Below are positions 8,093-14,939 of a stretch of 34,812 nucleotides of DNA, one piece after another. The first letter of the stretch is position 1. Each line of letters opens with the position of its first letter. Where the stretch lies: the NCBI RefSeq assembly GCF_000308555.1, contig NZ_BAFY01000034.1:1-34812 (forward strand). Reading direction: 5' to 3'. The notes under the pieces were generated by a model. It saw only the letters and a list, made by a program, of their open reading frames with translations. It was not told the origin of the DNA and ran no database searches. Origin of the DNA: Nocardia cyriacigeorgica NBRC 100375 (lineage in GTDB: Bacteria; Actinomycetota; Actinomycetes; Mycobacteriales; Mycobacteriaceae). The position numbers and the translations under genes were made by a program.

Positions 8093-9234
8093 TGCGCATC
8101 CGACGAGTCGTCACGGGCGCGGCCGGCGCACTCGGTCTCACCTGGGTGGCGCGGGCGGTGTGGGGTCTGCCCACCGCGATGGGCGCCTCGATCTCGGCGA
8201 TTCAGCCGTACGCGACCGGTGCCACCAGCTACCGGAACCGGCAATTCCACAACACCGAACCCAGCAGCCAGATCGCGCCCGGCTCGGCGCCGTCGCTGCT
8301 GCGATCGTTCCTCACCCAGCGCCATGCCGGCCGCCCGGCGCGTCCGGTGCCGCTGGTGACGCCGCAGCTGCCCGCACAGGCTGCCGATCTGGCCGTCACC
8401 TGGTACGGCCACGCGACAGCGTTGATCGAGGTGGACGGCTACCGCATCCTCACCGATCCGGTGTGGAGCGAACGGGTGTCGCCCTCGCCGCTGGTCGGAC
8501 CGGCCCGGCTGCATCCGGTGCCCGCTCCGCTGTCGGAGCTGCCGCCGGTGGACGCGGTGATCATCTCCCACGACCACTACGACCATCTCGACGCCGCCAC
8601 CGTGCGGGCGTTGGTGGCCGGGCAGAGCGCACCGTTCGTGGTGCCCGTCGGCATCGGCGCGCATCTGCGGCACTGGGGTGTGCCCGATCAGCGGATCGTC
8701 GAATTGGATTGGGGCGGTTCGATTTCGCTGTCCGAACTGGGCCGCGCACGCGATGGCGAAGATCTGACGATCACCTGTGTGGAGGCGCGCCACTTCTCCG
8801 GTCGCGGCCTGATCCGCAACACCACTCTGTGGGCGTCGTGGTCGCTGGCCGGCCCCACTCGCCGCGCCTATTTCGGCGGCGACACCGGTTACACGAAGGC
8901 CTTCGCCGAGGCGGGCACCACGCTGGGCCCGTTCGATCTGACGCTGCTGCCGATCGGCGCCTACGACGAACGCTGGACCGATGTGCACATGAATCCGGAA
9001 GAGGCCGTGCGCGCGCACGCCGATCTGTGCGCCGGTGATCCCGCCCACGGCCTGCTGGTCCCGATCCACTGGGCGACGTTCAATCTGGCCTTCCACGGGT
9101 GGTCGGAGCCGGTGCAGCGGATGGTGACCGCGGCGCGCGCGGCGGGCACCACGGTCGCGGTGCCGAAGCCGGGGGAGCGTCTGGATCCCGATGACCTGCC
9201 GTCCGGGCAGTTGTGGTGGAAAGATATCGGGTGA
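8089..9234 (+). CDS. Metallo-beta-lactamase-fold hydrolase (Rv0906/NAPE-PLD-like)
   Basis: A 381-residue protein of the metallo-beta-lactamase fold, RomA/UlaG/NAPE-phospholipase D branch. The metal motif HDHYDH is at residues 161-166. It is preceded by VTWYGHATALIEVDG and followed by YFGGDTGYT and VPIHWATFNL, both typical of the branch. The N-terminus is hydrophobic (VVTGAAGALGLTWVARAVWGL), suggesting membrane anchoring. It matches Rv0906, which follows echA6 in M. tuberculosis. The start overlaps the echA6 stop in ATGATGA; ATG 8092 is equally possible. A lipid phosphodiester or other ester may be the substrate (inference). Confidence 0.9.
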   Translation: MMRIRRVVTGAAGALGLTWVARAVWGLPTAMGASISAIQPYATGATSYRNRQFHNTEPSSQIAPGSAPSLLRSFLTQRHAGRPARPVPLVTPQLPAQAADLAVTWYGHATALIEVDGYRILTDPVWSERVSPSPLVGPARLHPVPAPLSELPPVDAVIISHDHYDHLDAATVRALVAGQSAPFVVPVGIGAHLRHWGVPDQRIVELDWGGSISLSELGRARDGEDLTITCVEARHFSGRGLIRNTTLWASWSLAGPTRRAYFGGDTGYTKAFAEAGTTLGPFDLTLLPIGAYDERWTDVHMNPEEAVRAHADLCAGDPAHGLLVPIHWATFNLAFHGWSEPVQRMVTAARAAGTTVAVPKPGERLDPDDLPSGQLWWKDIG

Positions 9235-9272
9235 ACACCTCGAACGACGGCACAAGGAAGGACGTAGGACAT

Positions 9273-9506
9273 ATGAGTCTGTTGGACACCTTGAAGGGCC
9301 TGGTCGGCAAGGGTCAGGAGGCTGCGGCCAAGAATTCGGACAAGATCAATCAAGCCATCGACAAGGGTGGCGAGTTCATTGATCAGAAGACGAAGGGCAA
9401 GTACTCCGACAAGATCGAGAAGGGCAAGGAAGCCGCCAAGAAGGTCGTTCCGCCGGAGCAGCCGGGTCAGCAGCCGGGCGGCGGCCAGGTGCCACCGCAG
9501 GCCTGA
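9273..9506 (+). CDS. MT0933/Rv0909-like small protein, annotated family 'antitoxin'
   Basis: A 77-residue charged protein matching the MT0933 antitoxin family. It has the recurring pattern KNSDKINQAIDKGGEFIDQK followed by GKYSDKIEKGKEAAKKV, and a Pro/Gln/Gly-rich tail. ATG 9273 was chosen because AAGGAAGGAC lies upstream and because it begins the conserved region (MSLLDTLKGLVGK). In M. tuberculosis Rv0909 is paired with the SRPBCC-fold toxin Rv0910, but no such partner lies here; the next gene is ligD. The amphipathic Lys/Asp-rich repeats also resemble stress proteins of the CsbD/LEA kind, so the antitoxin label should not be taken as function. A paralogue lies at 12087-12269. Confidence 0.85.
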   Translation: MSLLDTLKGLVGKGQEAAAKNSDKINQAIDKGGEFIDQKTKGKYSDKIEKGKEAAKKVVPPEQPGQQPGGGQVPPQA

Positions 9507-9566
9507 TCGAGCCGAGACCGCCCGCAGGGCAATGACTGTCCGCAGGCCGAGCGCGGCGGGAACCGG

Positions 9567-11948
9567 ATGAACGCCGGTTCCCGCCGCCGGGTCGCGGACA
9601 ACGGGTCGCGCCGCATGTTCCGGGACGCGGCGGGCGAGCCCGTCATCAAGATCGAATTGAGCAACCTCGACAAGGTGCTCTACCCGGAAACAGGGACCAC
9701 CAAGGGCGAGGTCATCGCCTACTACACCGCGATCGCCCCCGCCATGTTGCCGCATGTGGCCGGACGCCCGGTCACCAGGAAACGCTGGCCCAACGGCGTC
9801 GACGAGCCCTCGTTCTTCGAGAAGAATCTCGCCGAACACGCCCCCGATTGGCTGCCACGGCGTGCCATGCGCCATTCCGACCGCACCGTCACCTATCCGC
9901 TGCTCGATTCCGAAGCCGGGCTGGCCTGGATCGGCCAGCAGGCGTCGCTGGAAGTGCATGTGCCGCAATGGCGCTTCGACGGCGAACAGATGGGCCCGGC
10001 CACCCGGCTGGTCTTCGATCTGGACCCGGGCCCGGACGTCGGCCTCGCCGAATGCGCGACGGTGGCGCTCGAGGTGCGCGATATGGTCGCCGAGATCGGG
10101 CTACGCGCGTTCCCGGTGACCAGCGGTAGCAAGGGGATTCACCTGTATGTGCCGCTGGACAGGGTGCTCAGCCCCGGCGGCGCCTCCACCGTCGCCAAAC
10201 AGGTGGCCACCAATCTGGAGAAGATCCATCCCGACCTGGTGACGGCGACGATGGCGAAGAAGGTGCGCACCGGAAAGGTCTTCCTGGACTGGAGCCAGAA
10301 CAATCCGGCCAAGACCACTATCGCGCCGTATTCGATGCGCGGGCGCGCGCAGCCGAACGTCGCCGCACCGCGCAGCTGGGAGGAGATCGAGGATCGGGAA
10401 TCGTTGCGGCATCTGCGTTTCGACGAGGTGCTCGCGCGTTTCCAGGACGACGGCGATCTGCTGGCCGGCCTCGACCCGCCGATCTCGCAAGCCGGTGCGC
10501 AGCGCCCGGACCCGTTGAGCGTCTACCGATCCATGCGTGATCCCTCGCGCACGCCCGAACCCGTTCCCGCGCACCCGCCGACGCCCGGGCCGGGCAACCG
10601 GTACGTCATCCAGGAGCACCACGCGCGCAGGCTGCACTGGGATGTACGCCTGGAACGCGACGGTGTGCTGGTGTCCTGGGCCGTGCCGAAAGGCCCACCT
10701 ACCGACACCAAAGAGAACCGTCTCGCCGTCCACACCGAGGACCATCCGCTCGAGTATCTGGATTTCCACGGTTCCATCCCGAAGGGCGAGTACGGCGCCG
10801 GAACCATGACGATCTGGGATTCGGGCACCTATGAGGCCGAGAAGTGGCGCGACGACGAAGTGATCGTGGTGATGCGGGGGGAGCGGTTGCACGGTCGCTA
10901 CGCGCTGATCCGCACCGGTGGCAAGAACTGGCTGATGCATCTGATGCGGGAGCAGCCGGTCGATGATGGGGCCGCACGCTCGGGCCGCGGGCGGGCAGCG
11001 ACGGCGGGCTCACGCACAACCGAGAACTCGCCCCCCGACCGCCCTGCCGAACGGTCCGGCGGCGCCGAACTGCCGCGGGGGCTGTCACCGATGCTCGCCA
11101 CCACCGGCGAAGTCGCCGACCTCGACCCGAGGGAGTGGGCCTTCGAAACGAAATGGGACGGCTACCGCCTGATCCTCGAATTCGATCACGGCACAGCAAC
11201 GTTGCGCAGCCGGGCAGGCAATATCGTCACCGATCGCTATCCGCACATCGCCGCCCTCGCCGAGGACCTGGCCGACCATCGGGTGGTGCTCGACGGTGAG
11301 GCGGTGGTGTTCGACGCCAACGGTGTCGCCAATCTCGCTCTGCTGCAAGCCGATACCCGCCGCGCCGAACTCGTCGCCTTCGATCTGCTCTACCTCGACG
11401 GCACCTCGCTGATCCGCAAACGCTACAGCGACCGGCGCCACGTGCTCGAGGCGCTCGCCGCCACCACGCCCGCGCTGTCGGTGCCGCCGCAGTTGGCGGG
11501 CAGCGGTGCGGACGCGCTGAAGGCCAGTCGCGAGGTCGGGGCCGAAGGTGTCGTCGCCAAGCGCAGGGACTCGGTCTACCTGCCAGGTAAGCGCGGCCAT
11601 TCCTGGGTCAAACAGCGCAATTGGCAAACACAGCAGGTTGTGGTCGGCGGGTATCGCGGCAGCGCGGCGCGGCCGTTCGCGTCACTGCTGGTCGGAATTC
11701 CCGACGACGGCAAACTCATCTACGTCGGCCGGGTTGGTACCGGGTTCAGCGAGGACGACATGCGCGCGTTGGCCACGAAACTGCAGCGACGCCGCCGCAA
11801 GACCAGCCCGTTCGTCAACGAGATGTCACGCGCGGAAACCAAGGACGCCACCTGGGTGACCCCGGAGATCTCCGGCACCGTCCGCTTCATGAACTGGACC
11901 GACAGCGGACGGCTGTGGCACCCGGCATGGCTGGGGCGTACCGACTGA
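9567..11948 (+). CDS. ligD: LigD: multidomain NHEJ DNA ligase
   Basis: A 793-residue bacterial non-homologous end-joining ligase with the mycobacterial domain order polymerase, phosphoesterase, ligase. The polymerase domain (about 25-305) has the metal aspartates Asp151 and Asp153 in VFDLDPGP, Asp241 in VFLDWSQN, and the SGSKGIHLYVP motif. The phosphoesterase domain (about 340-463) has QEHHARRLHWDVRLE and HTEDHPLEY. The ligase domain (about 505-793) has the nucleophile Lys529 in ETKWDGYR and EGVVAKRRDSVYLPGKRG. A low-complexity linker (about 464-505) joins the last two. It repairs double-strand breaks together with Ku, which is not encoded in this window. ATG 9567 is used; ATG 9615 would also keep all domains. 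Confidence 0.96.
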   Translation: MNAGSRRRVADNGSRRMFRDAAGEPVIKIELSNLDKVLYPETGTTKGEVIAYYTAIAPAMLPHVAGRPVTRKRWPNGVDEPSFFEKNLAEHAPDWLPRRAMRHSDRTVTYPLLDSEAGLAWIGQQASLEVHVPQWRFDGEQMGPATRLVFDLDPGPDVGLAECATVALEVRDMVAEIGLRAFPVTSGSKGIHLYVPLDRVLSPGGASTVAKQVATNLEKIHPDLVTATMAKKVRTGKVFLDWSQNNPAKTTIAPYSMRGRAQPNVAAPRSWEEIEDRESLRHLRFDEVLARFQDDGDLLAGLDPPISQAGAQRPDPLSVYRSMRDPSRTPEPVPAHPPTPGPGNRYVIQEHHARRLHWDVRLERDGVLVSWAVPKGPPTDTKENRLAVHTEDHPLEYLDFHGSIPKGEYGAGTMTIWDSGTYEAEKWRDDEVIVVMRGERLHGRYALIRTGGKNWLMHLMREQPVDDGAARSGRGRAATAGSRTTENSPPDRPAERSGGAELPRGLSPMLATTGEVADLDPREWAFETKWDGYRLILEFDHGTATLRSRAGNIVTDRYPHIAALAEDLADHRVVLDGEAVVFDANGVANLALLQADTRRAELVAFDLLYLDGTSLIRKRYSDRRHVLEALAATTPALSVPPQLAGSGADALKASREVGAEGVVAKRRDSVYLPGKRGHSWVKQRNWQTQQVVVGGYRGSAARPFASLLVGIPDDGKLIYVGRVGTGFSEDDMRALATKLQRRRRKTSPFVNEMSRAETKDATWVTPEISGTVRFMNWTDSGRLWHPAWLGRTD

Positions 11949-12043
11949 GCTGTGCCGAGCCGGTATTCGACGACCGGCAGGTGTGCGAAGCCACTCGGCA
12001 ACAGCCGGGCAAATCGGCGTCTGATGTGATCCAATCGCGTTTG

Positions 12044-12049
12044 TATGGT
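12044..12049 (+). promoter_or_regulatory. Possible -10 of the second MT0933-like gene
   Basis: TATGGT lies about 37 nt before GTG 12087 in the 138-bp gap after ligD. No clear -35 is visible. It suggests that the small gene can be transcribed apart from ligD. Confidence 0.3.
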
Positions 12050-12086
12050 GATCGCGACTCGAGCGCGGCTGGACCGAGGAGTGCAC

Positions 12087-12269
12087 GTGGATTTCAAGAA
12101 CCTGGCCGGTAAGGCGATGGACCTGGCGGCGAAGAACGCCGACAAGGTCGATGCCGTGATCGACAAGGCCGGTGACATCGTCGACCAGAAGACCGGCGGC
12201 AAGTACGCCGACAAGGTCGACACCGCGCAGGAAGCCGCGAAGAACGCGGTGCGCAAGCAGCAGGGCTGA
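12087..12269 (+). CDS. Second MT0933/Rv0909-like small protein
   Basis: A 60-residue paralogue of the protein at 9273-9506. It shares KNADKVDAVIDKAGDIVDQK, GKYADKVDTAQEAAKN and the same Lys/Asp periodicity, but lacks the proline-rich tail. GTG 12087 was chosen because GAGGA at 12076-12080 lies 6 nt before it; GTG 12081 has no room for that site. It is the closer of the two in length to Rv0909. No SRPBCC toxin gene is adjacent. The gene is followed by a strong hairpin terminator. Confidence 0.85.
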   Translation: MDFKNLAGKAMDLAAKNADKVDAVIDKAGDIVDQKTGGKYADKVDTAQEAAKNAVRKQQG

Positions 12270-12297
12270 GCGCGGAATTCCTGACCAGTAAACGGAA

Positions 12298-12338
12298 CTG
12301 GGCCGGTCGCGTGGGTGCGCGATCGGCCCAGATCGTTT
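12298..12338. terminator. Hairpin terminator between convergent genes
   Basis: A 13-bp stem with one G-U wobble (12298-12310 pairing with 12319-12331) encloses an 8-nt loop and is followed by ATCGTTTT. It lies between the stop of the MT0933-like gene and the stop of the convergent secreted protein gene, so it may serve both, although the T-run is on the plus side. Confidence 0.75.
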
Positions 12339-12353
12339 TCGGGTTCCGGTAGG

Positions 12354-13013
12354 TCAGTTCCTGCCGGTCTGGTCCATCCACTTGGTCGTGCCCGGCGGGG
12401 CGGCGAGAGTGTTGATGAGGTCGATACCGGCGATGATCAGGGTGGGTCCGCCGACGACCAACGTTCCGATGATGCTTCCGATTCCTGCGCCCGCCACGAT
12501 GGTGGCCGGCGAGATGACGCAGGCAGATGCACCGCATCCGAGCAACAGTCCTGCGGCCGCGCCGATGACCAGCCCGATGAATCCACCAACCGCCGTCGCG
12601 ATTCCGAACTGGGCCAAGAACGCATCCTGTGCCCGCTGGTTCTCTTCCAGCGATGCCACCGGCGTCACCGGAACGGGACGAGCTCGGGTGTAATCCTTGA
12701 CCGCTGTCAACTCGAGCACTCGACCCTCGTCGCGCACCATGTGCGGCATCGGGAACTCCAGTCCGTCCTGCCGGAATGCCAGCGGCATGCTGACCGCCGT
12801 GTTCCCCGCGGAGTCCTTGATATTCACCGTGTTACCGGCGACTTCGAATGTACCCCCGGTCAGCGTGGTGATGATGCGGTCGCCGACCAGCTTCGCCTCG
12901 TAGCCGATGTCGGGTACGGGTGCCGCGGCCGGCTGCGCATGGGTGGTGCCTGTGCCGACCACGATGGCGGCCGCTACCGGCACCACCAACGCGGCGATTT
13001 TGCGGAAAATCAT
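12354..13013 (-). CDS. Secreted protein with glycine-zipper membrane segment
   Basis: A 219-residue protein I cannot assign to a characterised family. ATG 13013 was chosen because it begins a clear signal peptide (MIFRKIAALVVPVAAAIVV, cleavage after THA-Q near residue 26). A soluble, strand-rich part follows, with GDRIITTLTGGTFEV and VSMPLAFRQDGLEFPMPH. The C-terminal third is a long glycine-spaced hydrophobic region (GGFIGLVIGAAAGLLLG, then GAGIGSIIGTLVVGG) of glycine-zipper type, with two cysteines between the two hydrophobic parts. Such proteins can insert into membranes, so a cell-envelope role is likely. Similar architecture is common among uncharacterised Nocardia exported proteins (recollection). 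Confidence 0.85.
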   Translation of the reverse strand: MIFRKIAALVVPVAAAIVVGTGTTHAQPAAAPVPDIGYEAKLVGDRIITTLTGGTFEVAGNTVNIKDSAGNTAVSMPLAFRQDGLEFPMPHMVRDEGRVLELTAVKDYTRARPVPVTPVASLEENQRAQDAFLAQFGIATAVGGFIGLVIGAAAGLLLGCGASACVISPATIVAGAGIGSIIGTLVVGGPTLIIAGIDLINTLAAPPGTTKWMDQTGRN

Positions 13014-13174
13014 TCTGTTGTTCCCATCTTCATCAGGTTCCCTACCGAACGCACCGCGCGCTGTGAATCTTCCCCGCCCCACGCTCGGCGCCTTGTGATC
13101 AAGTGGACAGCTCTCCCGGACGTCACGTTACAACCGGTTACTGGTTTGACACGATGGATTTACGGGTATCAGTT

Positions 13175-13199
13175 CAGGTTTGGGTCAGTACCAAACCTG
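13175..13199. repeat. Perfect inverted repeat, hairpin or operator
   Basis: CAGGTTTGG (13175-13183) and CCAAACCTG (13191-13199) are a perfect 9-bp inverted repeat around 7 nt. A smaller one, ATAGC-GTGAA-GCTAT, lies at 13209-13223. Both lie after the WXG100 stop and before the secreted protein gene on the minus strand. There is no T-run, so either a weak terminator or an operator is possible. Confidence 0.5.
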
Positions 13200-13247
13200 C
13201 CGCCCGTTATAGCGTGAAGCTATGGGGAACCGTGATGAAGGGATCGG

Positions 13248-13559
13248 CTATTCGCTCTTGCCGAGGGCGTCGGCGATCGCCTTGTCCTGGCTCTCCAGCG
13301 AGGTGGCCGTATTCGTGGCACCGGTGCCCATCGCGGACAACGTGGTGCTGAGAATCTCGACCGCCTTCAGTGCCTTCTCGGCACCGGGCGTGTAGTTGCC
13401 GGCGAAGCTCTGGCCGATCTCGTCGCCGCCCCAGCATTCGCCTTCGGCGTCCAGCGCGGACTTCAGCGCGCTCAGGGCATCGGCCACCTGGGTGGCCAGG
13501 CTCTGGAACCCCGGCTCGGTGGCCTTGATCGCTTCCGGATCGGCCTTCAAAGTGCTCAT
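13248..13559 (-). CDS. WXG100-family T7SS protein
   Basis: A 103-residue, all-helical protein with a central WxG turn at residues 43-45 (CWGGDEIGQSF) between two helices of about 35 residues. This is the ESAT-6/CFP-10 (WXG100) plan. The start ATG shares one base with the stop of the upstream YbaB-like gene (TGATG). The usual C-terminal YxxxD/E export signal is not visible; the tail ends in DALGKSE. It might therefore rely on a partner carrying the signal, but no second WXG100 gene is adjacent. Small WXG100/EspL-like pairs of this kind are frequent in Nocardia genomes away from ESX core loci (recollection). Confidence 0.85.
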   Translation of the reverse strand: MSTLKADPEAIKATEPGFQSLATQVADALSALKSALDAEGECWGGDEIGQSFAGNYTPGAEKALKAVEILSTTLSAMGTGATNTATSLESQDKAIADALGKSE

Positions 13560-14083
13560 CAGCGGCCCCCGTCCAGATAGCTGCGGTTGCGGTAGTACTC
13601 GTCTTCGTCCTCGTCATCGAGGGGCGCCTGCGCGGACGGCGGTGGCGGGGCGTCCTGTACGACGGGCGGTTCCGGGATCAGCTTGTCGACCAGATCGCGG
13701 ATGCTCGGCGCGCCGGGGACCAGATCGGGCAGATCGGGCATCTCGTCGGCGGCGGCTTCGACGGAGGCGAAGGCCTGCTGCGACACCTGCACCCCTTCGC
13801 GCGCGGCGGCCTGCACGGCCTCGGTGATCGAGCGGCCCAGCCGTTCGGGGGTGGAGCGTTTGAACGCCTCCGGTTCGATGTGCACGTCGAGCGGGATGCC
13901 CGCGGCATTGCTCGTCACCCGGACCAGATTGTCCGACGACCACGCGGACACCTGCGCGGTGGCGATGCGCTGCTGGGCAGCGGCCAGATCCTGGCGCTGC
14001 CGTTCGAAGGTCTCGAGCATGTCGCCGACCTGCGCGCGCAACGCGTCGTTGCGTGAGCGCATGGCCTCGCGGTCGTCATTCAT
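13559..14083 (-). CDS. YbaB/EbfC-fold protein (EspL-like)
   Basis: A 174-residue protein with an N-terminal coiled coil (NDALRAQVGDMLETFERQRQDLAAAQ). A YbaB/EbfC-like core follows (VRVTSNAAGIPLDVHIEPEAF and RLGRSITEAVQAAAREG), and then an acidic, proline-rich tail ending in DDEDEDEYYRNRSYLDGG. In ESX-1 loci a protein of this fold (EspL) accompanies secreted substrates. Here the stop overlaps the WXG100 start, so the two are made together. It probably acts as a chaperone or nucleoid-associated partner of the small T7SS substrate (inference). ATG 14083 follows AGGGGTAGG. Confidence 0.85.
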   Translation of the reverse strand: MNDDREAMRSRNDALRAQVGDMLETFERQRQDLAAAQQRIATAQVSAWSSDNLVRVTSNAAGIPLDVHIEPEAFKRSTPERLGRSITEAVQAAAREGVQVSQQAFASVEAAADEMPDLPDLVPGAPSIRDLVDKLIPEPPVVQDAPPPPSAQAPLDDEDEDEYYRNRSYLDGGR

Positions 14084-14198
14084 CGCCTACCCCTGTTCGC
14101 CAGACTCGGTCCGTATATCCATTTCGACGCGGCCGGCCTGCATTCGGTTCCATCGAATTCGCCGGTGCCGTGATCCGGGCCGATCGGCCTTCAGTCTG

Positions 14199-14939
14199 TC
14201 ACAGCAACAGCAAGTCGATCATGACGGAACCGAGGCATACCGCGACCACTATGAGCAGCGCGACCGCGTCGGCGCGGCGGGGCGAGCCCGGGTTGGCGGT
14301 GAGCTGCCCGGTGCCGCCGCGCGCGGTGATCGCCTCACCCAATTCGCCTGCGCGGCGGGTGGATACCGCCATGGCGGCGGTCAGGATATCGATGAGCCCG
14401 TTGTCGGCGGCGCGATGCAGCAGATCGTCCTTGGGGCGCAGGCGCCGCGCGGCGTGCAGTACCCGGATCTCCTCGATGAGCAACGGCAGCCCGCGCAACG
14501 TCAGCGCGACGACCACCGCCCACTCGTCCACGGGAACACGCAATTTGCGCAGGGGCGCGCCGAGCTTGGCCAGCGCGGGCGCGATCTCGCTCATGGGCGT
14601 GGTCCAGGCGATGAGGAAGGAGGCGGCCACCAGGATCAAACTGAACGCCAGTACCTGGGCGAAGCGCAGCACCGCGGCACCGCCGACCGGCACATTGACC
14701 AGCACGCCGATCGCGGCGAGTCCCCAGAACCACCACGGCAGCCGCGGCAGCGTGCCGAGCGGCAGCCGGGCGAGCACGCCGACCAGCACCAGGAATCCGG
14801 TCATGATGCCGAGCACCGGCCAGGTGGGCCACAGCATCAGCACCACGCTGATCAGGAAGACCCCGATCATCTTGGTTCCGGCCCAGAGCCGGTGGATGGG
14901 GCTCTGCACGGGGACCTGTCGCAGCAACACGAGGCTCAT
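14199..14939 (-). CDS. ecfT: ECF transporter T component (EcfT/CbiQ-like)
   Basis: A 246-residue membrane protein of the EcfT/CbiQ family, with hydrophobic segments at about 25-60, 70-115 and the C-terminus. The ATPase-coupling region carries an Arg-rich signature, VALTLRGLPLLIEEIRVLHAARRLRP, matching the family A-R-R/G motifs. A second (AVSTRRAGELGEAITARG) follows. Its ATG overlaps the stop of the fused ATPase gene by 4 bp. It is the likely counterpart of Rv2325c. It would couple two ATPases to a substrate-binding membrane component for uptake of a vitamin or metal; no riboswitch or biosynthetic neighbour indicates which. Confidence 0.9.
   Translation of the reverse strand: MSLVLLRQVPVQSPIHRLWAGTKMIGVFLISVVLMLWPTWPVLGIMTGFLVLVGVLARLPLGTLPRLPWWFWGLAAIGVLVNVPVGGAAVLRFAQVLAFSLILVAASFLIAWTTPMSEIAPALAKLGAPLRKLRVPVDEWAVVVALTLRGLPLLIEEIRVLHAARRLRPKDDLLHRAADNGLIDILTAAMAVSTRRAGELGEAITARGGTGQLTANPGSPRRADAVALLIVVAVCLGSVMIDLLLL

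Noticed and set aside
7846..9255. 469-codon minus-strand open frame opposite echA6 and the metallo-beta-lactamase gene
   Set aside because: No motif, Arg/His/Gln-rich, and antisense to two coupled conserved genes.
14178..14189. Palindrome GGCCGATCGGCC after the EcfT gene
   Set aside because: As RNA it gives only a very short stem, no T-run, and GC palindromes of this size are frequent in such DNA.
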